A DNA stretch of 18,439 nucleotides from positions 1-18,439 of the forward strand of contig CAZRVA010000046.1 of the NCBI GenBank assembly GCA_964603255.1, read 5' to 3'. The first letter of the stretch is position 1, and each line of letters opens with the position of its first letter. This DNA is from UBA6183 sp964603255 (lineage in GTDB: Bacteria > Bacteroidota > Bacteroidia > UKL13-3). The position numbers and the translations under genes are program-made. Shown piece after piece: positions 1-7,681 of this stretch. A model generated the notes under the pieces. It was not told the origin of the DNA. It ran no database searches and saw only the letters and a program-made list of their open reading frames with translations.

Positions 1-15
1 TAAATATTCCGTTAT

Positions 16-43
16 AAAAAAATCCCCTATTGGGGATTTTTTT
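16..43. terminator. Bidirectional intrinsic terminator after the amidophosphoribosyltransferase gene
   Basis: A perfect 12-bp inverted repeat: the arm at 16-27 (seven A, one T, four C) pairs with the arm at 32-43 (four G, one A, seven T) around the loop TATT. Because A-runs and T-runs flank a GC core, the hairpin ends in a U-tract when read on either strand. It lies 12 bases past the stop codon of the minus-strand gene and would also stop transcription arriving from the left. Confidence 0.85.
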
Positions 44-55
44 GAATATTTCGGG

Positions 56-1951
56 TTAATAAGCCCTTGCGGTATTGCCTTCCATAAAATTAATAAAGGC
101 TTTGTTTACCACTTTAAAACCGCCTGGTGTTGGGTAGTTTCCGCTAAAGTACCAATCACCTTTATGGTCAGGACAAGCAGTGTGTAAGTTTTCTATACTT
201 TGGTATATAATTTTTACTTCTGCTCTTAAATCTTCAGGTGTTAGAATCTCTGCAATTTTATTGCTGATTTCATCATCTGTAAATTGGTCGTATAGCTCTT
301 TTACATAGTTCACCATTTGCTCTTTAGGTAAGTTTTCTTGTGCCTTACATTTTTGGTAAACTACTTGTAACTGGCCTTCTTTATTGCGATCTTTTAATAA
401 ACCCAACATGGCTTGAAATGCCACGAAATCTTTCAGCCTGCTCATGTCAATTCCGTAACAATCAGGGTAACGAATTTGTGGTGCAGACGAAACAATAACA
501 ATACGTTTTGGATGCAAACGATCAAGGATGCGAAGAATACTGCTGCGTAAAGTTGTACCACGCACAATACTATCATCAATTACTACCAAGGTATCTACAT
601 CATTTTTAACCAAACCGTAAGTAACATCATACACGTGAGCCACCATGTCTTCACGGTGTTCGTCATCGGTAATAAACGTACGAAGCTTAACATCCTTAAC
701 AGCAATTTTTTCTCTGCGCGGTTTCCAGCTTAAAATTTCTTTTAGTTTGTTGATGTCAGGATTAGTGCCCAGTTTTAAAATTTCTTGAGCTTTATAGTCG
801 GTTAAATAATCGTGTATGCCATCAATCATTCCATAAAATGCAGTTGCTGCAGTGTTTGGAATGTAACTGAAAACCGTGTTTGGTAAATCAGCATCAATAG
901 CTTCAATTACTTTTTTACTTAATAAATGACCTAGTTTTTTACGCTCTAAATAAATATCACGGTCGTTACCACGAGAGAAATAAATACGCTCGAACGTACA
1001 CGATTTTTTAGGTAGTGGTGCTAAAATTGGCACCTCGCTAAACGAGCCATCTTTTTTAATGATTAAGGCATGACCAGGTTGCAATTCTTTTATGGTACTT
1101 AAACGTACGTTAAATCCTGTTTGAATTGCAGGACGTTCGCTGGTAGCTACAATCACTTCATCGTCTTTATAATAGAAACATGGGCGAATGCCGGCTGGGT
1201 CTCTTAAAATAAATGAGTCGCCATTACCTATTAAGCCGGTAAGTACATAACCACCATCAACCTCGCGCATGGCGCGGGTTAAAATGCGTTCAATATCTAA
1301 ACTCCCACTAATTTTTTCGGTAATTTCAATATTACTCAACCCAGATTGTTTGTATTCATCAAACAGGCGTTGGTTTTCTTCATCTAAAAAATGCCCAATT
1401 TTTTCGAGCATGGTAACTGTATCTGCTTTTTCGCGTGGGTGCTGACCCAATTCAATCAACAAATCGAATAACTCATCAACATTGGTCATGTTAAAGTTAC
1501 CCGCTAAAAGCAGGTTGCGTGTCATCCAATTGTTTTGGCGCAAAAATGGGTGGCACAAATCGCTAGAACTGCTTCCGTATGTACCGTATCGTAAATGTCC
1601 TAAATAAACCTCGCCTACAAATGGCGCGTTAGCCTTCATAAAATCAGCATCTTTCAGTTGATTTTTGTCGGCTGATTCGTTTATTTTTTTGCCTATTTTG
1701 CTGAAAATCTCGGAAATAGCCCCACTTCCGCTTTCTCTTCTTCTAAAAATGTACTGATTGCCAGGTTTTACATCCAACTTAATAACCCCAACACCTGCAC
1801 CATCTTGGCCACGGTTGTGTTGTTTTTGCATGAGCAGGTTCAGCTTTTTTAAGCCGTAAAGGCTGCTGCCATACTTTTGTTGGTAAAAATCTAGTGGTTT
1901 AAGTAATCGGATAAATGCGATTCCGCATTCGTGTTGTATTGAATCACTCAT
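56..1951 (-). CDS. purF: Amidophosphoribosyltransferase, long Bacteroidota form
   Basis: Catalyses the first committed step of purine synthesis, making 5-phosphoribosylamine from PRPP and glutamine in the cytoplasm. The N-terminal class II glutaminase (Ntn) domain begins HECGIAF with likely nucleophile Cys9, so eight leader residues would have to be removed. HNRGQDGAG (45-53), LGHLRYGT (117-124) and the AGN segment (150-152) match glutamine-binding elements of the family. The C-terminal phosphoribosyltransferase domain carries the PRPP loop VVIDDSIVRGTT (456-467). At 631 residues it is well over 100 longer than the roughly 500-residue E. coli-type PurF; extra sequence lies around 180-215 and in a C-terminal extension ending in a CPDHKGDW segment. 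This long form is common in Bacteroidota and may coexist with a canonical PurF elsewhere. The ATG at 1949-1951 follows a thioredoxin-like gene on the same strand by about 50 bases. The enzyme class is secure; whether it is the main PurF of this organism is inferred. Confidence 0.9.
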   Translation of the reverse strand: MSDSIQHECGIAFIRLLKPLDFYQQKYGSSLYGLKKLNLLMQKQHNRGQDGAGVGVIKLDVKPGNQYIFRRRESGSGAISEIFSKIGKKINESADKNQLKDADFMKANAPFVGEVYLGHLRYGTYGSSSSDLCHPFLRQNNWMTRNLLLAGNFNMTNVDELFDLLIELGQHPREKADTVTMLEKIGHFLDEENQRLFDEYKQSGLSNIEITEKISGSLDIERILTRAMREVDGGYVLTGLIGNGDSFILRDPAGIRPCFYYKDDEVIVATSERPAIQTGFNVRLSTIKELQPGHALIIKKDGSFSEVPILAPLPKKSCTFERIYFSRGNDRDIYLERKKLGHLLSKKVIEAIDADLPNTVFSYIPNTAATAFYGMIDGIHDYLTDYKAQEILKLGTNPDINKLKEILSWKPRREKIAVKDVKLRTFITDDEHREDMVAHVYDVTYGLVKNDVDTLVVIDDSIVRGTTLRSSILRILDRLHPKRIVIVSSAPQIRYPDCYGIDMSRLKDFVAFQAMLGLLKDRNKEGQLQVVYQKCKAQENLPKEQMVNYVKELYDQFTDDEISNKIAEILTPEDLRAEVKIIYQSIENLHTACPDHKGDWYFSGNYPTPGGFKVVNKAFINFMEGNTARAY

Positions 1952-1968
1952 ATAAGAAAATGGAGTGG

Positions 1969-1976
1969 CGAATTTA
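1969..1976 (-). promoter_or_regulatory. Candidate -7 promoter element upstream of the amidophosphoribosyltransferase gene
   Basis: On the minus strand this reads TAAATTCG, one base from the Bacteroidota -7 consensus TAnnTTTG, and it ends 17 bases before the ATG. It forms one arm of a 7-bp inverted repeat (1970-1976 with 1983-1989). No convincing -33 element was identified, so an internal promoter is only a suggestion. Confidence 0.3.
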
Positions 1977-2001
1977 GTTTTATAAATTCAGTAAGTAAAA
2001 T

Positions 2002-2484
2002 TTACTTTTTACTTTCGGCAATTGCCGCGTCAAGCAAGGTGTTAAAATTGGTGCTGTCTTTATAGCCGGGCTCTAAAAACAAACTCATTTTTTTAGTAAA
2101 AATAAAATATGTGGTAGGAAATCCAGTAGCATTACCATTGGTTAGCATGTAATAAAGCTCTTCTGGTTTAAAGGTTTTATCTCCAATATTGTAAGTAACA
2201 TCCTTAATTTCAGGATTAAACTTAATTGGTACAAAATGCTCGTTTATTTTTTTAATAATTTCGGGATTGGAGTAAGTATCACGGTCCATTTTTTTGCACC
2301 AACCGCACCAATCGGTATAGGCATCAACCAAAACAATTTTCCCTTCTTTAACTGCTTTGGCATAACCTTCGTTCCAGCCGTACCATTTTAGTTCTGCTTT
2401 TGGTGCAGGGGTTTGAGCCGGTTTAAAAGCGCTCAATATCAAGAAAGGAATAACCAAAATGGCTAGTGCATATTTTTTTGTCAT
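2002..2484 (-). CDS. Exported thioredoxin-like protein with CGWC motif
   Basis: A 160-residue protein with an N-terminal hydrophobic signal sequence (about 5-20, charged start MTKK), followed by a short proline-rich linker and a thioredoxin fold. The redox motif WCGWCKKM places the cysteines at 60 and 63, and a cis-proline segment GFPTTYF lies at 121-127. The spacing and the CxxC-K-x-M context match the Thioredoxin_7/DUF255-like group of periplasmic thiol-disulfide proteins. It probably reduces or isomerises disulfides in envelope proteins; the partner is unknown. No lipobox cysteine is present near the signal peptide. It is the first gene of a minus-strand pair with the amidophosphoribosyltransferase gene (50-base spacer), which suggests co-transcription without implying a shared function. 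The ATG at 2482-2484 is chosen because it directly precedes the signal peptide. Confidence 0.85.
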   Translation of the reverse strand: MTKKYALAILVIPFLILSAFKPAQTPAPKAELKWYGWNEGYAKAVKEGKIVLVDAYTDWCGWCKKMDRDTYSNPEIIKKINEHFVPIKFNPEIKDVTYNIGDKTFKPEELYYMLTNGNATGFPTTYFIFTKKMSLFLEPGYKDSTNFNTLLDAAIAESKK

Positions 2485-2527
2485 GATGAGTTAAAATAAT
2501 GAAGTAAACTTTTTACAACAATCGTTC

Positions 2528-2557
2528 CGAAATTATACATAATAACACATATCACAA
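2528..2557 (-). promoter_or_regulatory. Candidate Bacteroidota-type promoter for the thioredoxin-like gene
   Basis: On the minus strand a TTTG (2554-2557) is followed after 18 bases by TAATTTCG (2528-2535), close to the -33 TTTG / -7 TAnnTTTG layout of Bacteroidota sigma-ABfr promoters, with one mismatch in the -7 box. It ends 43 bases before the ATG. It lies in the 170-base divergent spacer 2485-2654, in which nothing else clear was seen apart from the plus-strand box at 2634-2641. Confidence 0.45.
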
Positions 2558-2633
2558 AATGTAATGTAGCCGTTATGTTTTTGCAATTTGGCAGATAAAG
2601 CCCAAACGATGTGGGTTAATACAGCTATTTTTA

Positions 2634-2641
2634 TAAATTCG
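2634..2641 (+). promoter_or_regulatory. Candidate -7 promoter element for the DUF4175-like gene
   Basis: TAAATTCG, one base from TAnnTTTG, ends 13 bases before the ATG at 2655. No clear TTTG was found 19-21 bases upstream, so the call rests on the box and its position only. The same octamer occurs in front of the amidophosphoribosyltransferase gene on the other strand. Confidence 0.3.
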
Positions 2642-2654
2642 CCCATTACCATAC

Positions 2655-5600
2655 ATGAATAACGCAAACTATAATCTATTAATCAATAAGCTTGATGCTT
2701 TTGTGCGCAAGTACCACAAAAACCAATTGGTGCGTGGTGCTATTTATTTTGCACTGATTACTTTAGTTAGTTTTTTGTTGGTAGTAGTTCTTGAATATTT
2801 TGGCCGATACAGTAAAGGTGTTCGTGCTTTTATGTTTTATGCATTTATTAGCGGTACAATTTATTGTTTGATTCGTTTTGTGNNNNNNNNNNNNNNNNNN
2901 NNNNNNNNNNNNNNNNNNNNNNNNNNNNNNNNNNNNNNNNNNNNNNNNNNNNNNNNNNNNNNNNNNNNNNNNNNNNNNNNNNTGGCTTTGTATGCCGTTA
3001 TATATTTAATAGCTCCGGGTATTATAACCAATGGCAGCGAGCGTTTGGTAAAATACAACCAAACTTTTGTGCCTCAAGCGCCTTTCAAATTTGAAGTTAC
3101 CAACACTGATTTAAAAACACCACAGTTTACTGATTTTGAATTAAATCTGAAACTTACCGGAAATAGTATTCCTGCTGAAGTATACGTGGAGTATGACGGA
3201 CAGCAATACAAAATGCACAAAGAAAATAACAATGAGTTTAGTTACACTTTTAGAAACGTAAACAAAGATGTGCCTTTTACTTTTTGGGCTGCCGATTATT
3301 ACTCGCAGGATTATACATTAAAAGTTGTAGCTAAACCTACATTGGTTAACTATCAGGTTAAACTTACTTATCCAACCTACATAGGCAAAGGTGTGGAGGT
3401 AATCCAAAATCCGGGAGATATTACAGTGCCAGCAGGAACAAATGCTGAGTGGAGTTTTAATACCGCACAAACCGAAGAGGTTATTTTAGGATTTGGCAAT
3501 GCATCAACCCAAGCCGAAAAGAAAAACGAAAGCCGTTTTGTGTTTAGTAAAAAGTTAATGGTTAGCACCCCCTATTTTATTAAAAGTAAAAATAGCAGTT
3601 ATGGTGTAGCGGATAGTTTAGCTTACCTAATCAATGTTTTGCCCGATGCTTTTCCGGGTATTAGTGTTGATGAAAAAGCTGACTCTGTAACCGGTAAACA
3701 ACTTTATTTTATTGGTGATATTAGCGATGATTACGGTTTAACCAAATTGGTTTTTGCATACAAATTTTTAAAATCGGAAACCGAAAGTAAAGTAAAACAA
3801 GGCACAGTAAGTAAACCCATTGCTATACAACGTGATGAAAAAACACAGCGTTTTTATTTCCAATTTAACATCAACGAAACAGGAGTAAATGCGGCTGATG
3901 AATTAGAATACTATTTTGAAGTTTGGGATAATGATGGTGTGCGCGGTGCAAAATCAACACGCAGTAAAACGATGCTGTTTAAAGCACCAAGCGAAAAAGA
4001 ATTGCGGAGTGAAATGGATAAAGCCGGAAAGAGTTTAAAGGATGACATGAAGGATGCCATGCGCGAGAGCAAGCAGTTGCAAAAAGAATTAAAAGATTTG
4101 CAATTAAAGATGTTAGAAAAGCGTGAGTTAACTTGGGAAGAGAAAAAGAAAGCACAAGATTTGTTAAATCGCCAAAAGGAGTTGGTTCAAAAAATTGAAG
4201 ACATCAAAAAACAAAACGAAAAAAATAATTTAAAAGAAAACGAATACAAAGAGCCTAATCCTGAGTTGTTGGAGAAACAAAAGCAACTCGAAAAAATGTT
4301 TAATGAAGTGCTTAATGATGAGTTGAAAAAGTTGATGATGGATATGGAAAAATTACTTCAGCAACAGAACAAAGATGCGCTTAAACAAGAAATGGATAAG
4401 ATGCAGATGAACAACAAAGATGTGGAGAAGGAACTAGACAGAATGTTGGAGCAGTTTAAGCAATTGGAGCTAGATAAAAAGATTACTGAAACAACCAAAG
4501 AGCTTGATAAATTGGCCGAAAAGCAAAAAGAGTTGGCAAAAAAAACGGAGCAATTAGACCAACAAAAAGGGTTAAATAAAGATGAAAAACAAAAGCAACA
4601 AGAACAGCTAAAACAGGTGCAGCAAAAGTTACAGCAAGAGTTTAAGGATTTACAAAAAGAGTTAAAAGACATCGAGCAAAAAAATAAGGAGTTGGAAGAT
4701 CCTCGTGATTTGGGTGATACCAAAAAAGAGGAAGAGAAAGCCAACGAGGAAATGCAAAAAGCTCAGGATAACTTAGATAAAAAAGACAATAAGAAAGCCA
4801 AAGAAAACCAGGAAAACGCGGCCAAAGAAATGGAAGAAATGGCCGAAAAAATAAAGGAAAAACAAGAGGAAGCCGAGAAAGAACAACACGAAGAAGATGC
4901 GGCAACTTTGCGCGAAATTTTAGAAAATACCATACAGTTAAGCAAAGACCAAGAAGACTTAATTGATGAAATGAAAAAGTTGAATGGTTATAGTCCGCAG
5001 TATGTGGAGTTAGCCAAAAAACAAAAGGTTACAAAAGATAATGCCAAAATTATTGAGGATAGTTTATTGGCATTGAGTAAACGTGTACCTGAAATTAGCT
5101 CATTTATTAACCGTGAGGTAACTAAACTAAACGATAATTTAGATAAAAGTGTGGCAGGTTTTGGTGTTCGTAATTTTATGGAAATACGCACACGCCAACA
5201 GTATGCCATGACACATGCTAATAATCTTGCCGTGATGTTAAGCCAGGTACTTAACCAAATGCAACAGCAAAATCAGCAGGCAAAAAGTAAAAAAAGTGGT
5301 AAAGGAAAACCGAAGCCAAAACCCGGACAAGGCAAAGGAAGTAAACCTTTAACCATGAGTCAGATTAAAAAAATGCAAGAGGAGTTGAATAAGCAGTTGC
5401 GTGAGGGCATGAACAAAAAAGGCGAAGAGGGTAAACCACAACCGGGCGGACAAAAGCCGGGACAAATGCCTAATGGGCAACAGCCAAATCCAAACGGACA
5501 GCAAGGGATGGGTAGCGAAGGTTTTGCACGCATGGCTGCGCAGCAAATGGCCATTCGCCAACAGTTGCAAAAAATGATGCAGCAAATGGATGCCAAACAA

Positions 5601-5951
5601 AAAGAAGGTGTGGGTGGTGCAAAAATGTTGGAAGAAATGAAACGTATGATGGAGCAAACGGAAAAGGAGTTGTACAACAAAAAATTGACTACCGAAATGT
5701 TGCAACGTCAGCAAGAAATTTTAACACGTTTGTTAGAGAGTGAAAAAGCTGAACGTAAACAAGAGCAAGAAGAAAAACGTGAAGCTGAGCAAGCCAAAGG
5801 CAAACCAAAACCTAGTCCACCGGCATTTGATTTATACATACAACAAAAAAACAAAGAGAAGGAATTGTTAGAAACCATTCCGGCCGATATGCAGCCTTAC
5901 TACAAAGAAAAAAGTAAGGAGTACTTTAACCGCATTGGTGGAGGTAAATAA
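2655..5951 (+). CDS. DUF4175-like membrane protein with long coiled coil (interrupted by assembly gap)
   Basis: A large envelope protein seen as about 1098 codons, 34 of them unknown because of the N-block. Two N-terminal membrane helices (about 27-47 and 58-77) precede the gap. A third resumes right after it (ALYAVIYLIAPG), then comes an extracytoplasmic beta-rich region (about 125-440) with Ig-like repeats. From about 445 to 745 the sequence is almost uninterrupted Lys/Glu/Gln heptads, a very long coiled coil. A helical region follows, then a Gly/Pro/Gln/Lys-rich low-complexity stretch (about 875-965), and a conserved-looking tail with IPADMQPYYKEKSKEYF. The order matches Bacteroidota proteins annotated DUF4175, whose role is unknown; a structural or tethering role in the envelope is inference. 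Family members carry roughly 80-110 residues between the second and third membrane helices, so the real gene is probably longer than shown. The next gene starts 24 bases downstream. Confidence 0.8.
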   Translation: MNNANYNLLINKLDAFVRKYHKNQLVRGAIYFALITLVSFLLVVVLEYFGRYSKGVRAFMFYAFISGTIYCLIRFVXXXXXXXXXXXXXXXXXXXXXXXXXXXXXXXXXXALYAVIYLIAPGIITNGSERLVKYNQTFVPQAPFKFEVTNTDLKTPQFTDFELNLKLTGNSIPAEVYVEYDGQQYKMHKENNNEFSYTFRNVNKDVPFTFWAADYYSQDYTLKVVAKPTLVNYQVKLTYPTYIGKGVEVIQNPGDITVPAGTNAEWSFNTAQTEEVILGFGNASTQAEKKNESRFVFSKKLMVSTPYFIKSKNSSYGVADSLAYLINVLPDAFPGISVDEKADSVTGKQLYFIGDISDDYGLTKLVFAYKFLKSETESKVKQGTVSKPIAIQRDEKTQRFYFQFNINETGVNAADELEYYFEVWDNDGVRGAKSTRSKTMLFKAPSEKELRSEMDKAGKSLKDDMKDAMRESKQLQKELKDLQLKMLEKRELTWEEKKKAQDLLNRQKELVQKIEDIKKQNEKNNLKENEYKEPNPELLEKQKQLEKMFNEVLNDELKKLMMDMEKLLQQQNKDALKQEMDKMQMNNKDVEKELDRMLEQFKQLELDKKITETTKELDKLAEKQKELAKKTEQLDQQKGLNKDEKQKQQEQLKQVQQKLQQEFKDLQKELKDIEQKNKELEDPRDLGDTKKEEEKANEEMQKAQDNLDKKDNKKAKENQENAAKEMEEMAEKIKEKQEEAEKEQHEEDAATLREILENTIQLSKDQEDLIDEMKKLNGYSPQYVELAKKQKVTKDNAKIIEDSLLALSKRVPEISSFINREVTKLNDNLDKSVAGFGVRNFMEIRTRQQYAMTHANNLAVMLSQVLNQMQQQNQQAKSKKSGKGKPKPKPGQGKGSKPLTMSQIKKMQEELNKQLREGMNKKGEEGKPQPGGQKPGQMPNGQQPNPNGQQGMGSEGFARMAAQQMAIRQQLQKMMQQMDAKQKEGVGGAKMLEEMKRMMEQTEKELYNKKLTTEMLQRQQEILTRLLESEKAERKQEQEEKREAEQAKGKPKPSPPAFDLYIQQKNKEKELLETIPADMQPYYKEKSKEYFNRIGGGK
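2883..2982. other. Assembly gap of 100 Ns
   Basis: A run of exactly 100 undetermined bases inside the DUF4175-like gene, the conventional placeholder for a gap of unknown size. The reading frame continues on both sides at this length, but that happens by chance one time in three, so the length should not be taken as real. Confidence 0.97.
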
Positions 5952-5975
5952 CACCAAACATCAACCCAAAAACCC

Positions 5976-7601
5976 ATGAAAAAACTTAACCTGTACAGTT
6001 GCATTTGTTTGTTACTTTTAATGGCATGTGGTAAAACCAATAAGGTTGATTTAATTGTAAAAGGTGCTAAAATTTACACCATAGATTCGGTGATGAATAC
6101 TGCAACAGTGATGGTAATAAACCAAGGAAAAATTGTTGCTGTTGGTGGAAATGAGTTGCTTACTCAATACCAATCAGACTCTGTATTACAGGCCGATGGT
6201 AAATTTATTTATCCGGGTTTAATAGATGCACACTCGCACTTTTATGGGTTGGGTGCATACATGCAAACGGTTGATTTAACCAACACCAAAAGTTGGGACG
6301 AAGTACTAAGCAGGTGCAAAGAATTTGTTGCAAAAAGAAATCCTCAATTTTTAACGGGCCGTGGTTGGGACCAAAACGATTGGGCTGTAAAAAACTTTCC
6401 AACTAACGAAGCACTCAATAAATTATTTCCTGATATCCCGGTATTGTTAAAGCGGGTTGATGGCCATGCGGCAATTGCTAACAACAAAGCGCTTGAATTG
6501 GCTCAAATCAACATCAATACAAAAATTGATGGAGGAGAATTGATTAAAAGTAGCAACAAATTAACCGGAGTTTTAATTGATAACGCAGTTGATTTGGTGC
6601 AAGAAAAATTACCTAAACCGGATAGGGCGAGCATTGCAACATCGTTGTTAATGGCACAACAAGTTTGTATTGATTTAGGTTTAACAAGCGTGTGCGATGC
6701 TGGTTTAGATACCGAGGTAATAGACATAATTGACTCGCTACAAAAAAGCAAACAACTTTTCATCAGGGTGTATGCCATGATTAGTGCCAACGATAAACAA
6801 GTGGATGAATGGTTAAACCGCAAGCCAGTAAAAACCGATTTACTCAATGTTTCTTCGTTTAAAATGTATGCCGATGGCGCACTTGGTTCAAGAGGTGCGT
6901 GTTTGTTACAACCTTATCACGACCAACACCAACATCATGGTTTAATACTCACACCACTATCAAAAATGGAAGAGTACGTAAGAAGAATCAGCAGCTCACC
7001 TTACCAGTTAAATACGCATTGCATTGGCGATTCGGCCAACAGATTTGTAATGCAATTGTATGGCAAATATTTGGGCGAAAACAACAACCGCAGGTGGCGA
7101 ATAGAACACGCACAAGTGGTACATCAAAACGATTTTAATTTATTTGGTAAGTATAATATTGTGCCATCGGTTCAACCCACACATGCCACAAGCGATATGT
7201 ATTGGGCTGAAGACAGATTAGGTAAAGAAAGAATAAAAGGTGCGTATGCTTTAAAAACATTGTTAAAACAAAATGGCTGGTTGCCTCTAGGTACCGATTT
7301 TCCGGTTGAACTACCACAACCATTTTACACCTATTATGCCGCTGTAGAAAGAAAAGATGCACAACAATTTCCTGAAACTGGTTTCCAAATGCAAGATGCA
7401 CTAACCCGTGAAGAAGCCTTAAGAGGTATGACGATCTGGGCAGCAAAATCAGCGTTTGAGGAAAACATAAAAGGCTCTTTAGAAGCAGGTAAGTTGGCCG
7501 ATTTTATAATAATGGACTTGGATTTATTGCAAGCCGATATGCGCACAATTAGAGATACCAAACCAAGCGCGGTTTATGTTGGTGGCAATAAGGTTAAATA
7601 A
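5976..7601 (+). CDS. Lipoprotein amidohydrolase (Amidohydro_3 / YtcJ-like)
   Basis: A metal-dependent hydrolase of the amidohydrolase superfamily, 541 residues, anchored as a lipoprotein: the signal peptide ends in lipobox LLMAC with Cys18. The substrate is unknown; YtcJ-like proteins are assigned to amide, carbamate or N-acyl hydrolysis. After an N-terminal beta-sandwich segment (VDLIVKGAKIYTID) the metal motif DAHSH (84-88) appears, then a candidate carboxylated Lys296 in FKMYADGALGSRG, NTHCIGD (His348), IEHAQ (377-380) and GTDFPV (439-444, likely catalytic Asp441). The C-terminal sandwich segment GKLADFIIMD completes the fold. All expected metal ligands appear to be present, so it should be active. 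The ATG at 5976 starts directly at the signal peptide, 24 bases after the DUF4175-like gene, and the two are likely co-transcribed. A periplasmic or surface location is inferred from the lipobox. Confidence 0.9.
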   Translation: MKKLNLYSCICLLLLMACGKTNKVDLIVKGAKIYTIDSVMNTATVMVINQGKIVAVGGNELLTQYQSDSVLQADGKFIYPGLIDAHSHFYGLGAYMQTVDLTNTKSWDEVLSRCKEFVAKRNPQFLTGRGWDQNDWAVKNFPTNEALNKLFPDIPVLLKRVDGHAAIANNKALELAQININTKIDGGELIKSSNKLTGVLIDNAVDLVQEKLPKPDRASIATSLLMAQQVCIDLGLTSVCDAGLDTEVIDIIDSLQKSKQLFIRVYAMISANDKQVDEWLNRKPVKTDLLNVSSFKMYADGALGSRGACLLQPYHDQHQHHGLILTPLSKMEEYVRRISSSPYQLNTHCIGDSANRFVMQLYGKYLGENNNRRWRIEHAQVVHQNDFNLFGKYNIVPSVQPTHATSDMYWAEDRLGKERIKGAYALKTLLKQNGWLPLGTDFPVELPQPFYTYYAAVERKDAQQFPETGFQMQDALTREEALRGMTIWAAKSAFEENIKGSLEAGKLADFIIMDLDLLQADMRTIRDTKPSAVYVGGNKVK

Positions 7602-7613
7602 TCTAATAGCTAT

Positions 7614-7633
7614 AATACGTTAATCAACGTATT
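7614..7633. repeat. Perfect inverted repeat in the amidohydrolase-secreted protein spacer
   Basis: AATACGTT (7614-7621) and AACGTATT (7626-7633) are exact reverse complements separated by AATC. The arms are 8 bp and AT-rich, with no T-run on either side, so this is not a standard terminator. An operator site or an mRNA hairpin setting the level of the downstream gene are both possible. Confidence 0.5.
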
Positions 7634-7681
7634 GAATCATAACAGAGGATAGACGCACATTTGTCTCACAAAAACCTCTTT

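Noticed and set aside
2861..3094. Short open frames crossing the N-block on both strands
   Set aside because: They exist only because Ns do not produce stop codons.
4358..5714. Several antisense open frames opposite the coiled-coil gene (4358-4744, 4642-4905, 4763-4945, 5349-5714)
   Set aside because: Their products are Ser/Phe/Cys/Leu-rich, the mirror of Lys/Glu/Gln codons on the other strand; they overlap a clearly coding frame and have no recognisable domain.
7661..7681. TTG start seven codons upstream of the secreted protein
   Set aside because: It adds polar residues before an otherwise perfect signal peptide; the ATG at 7682 is a better start.
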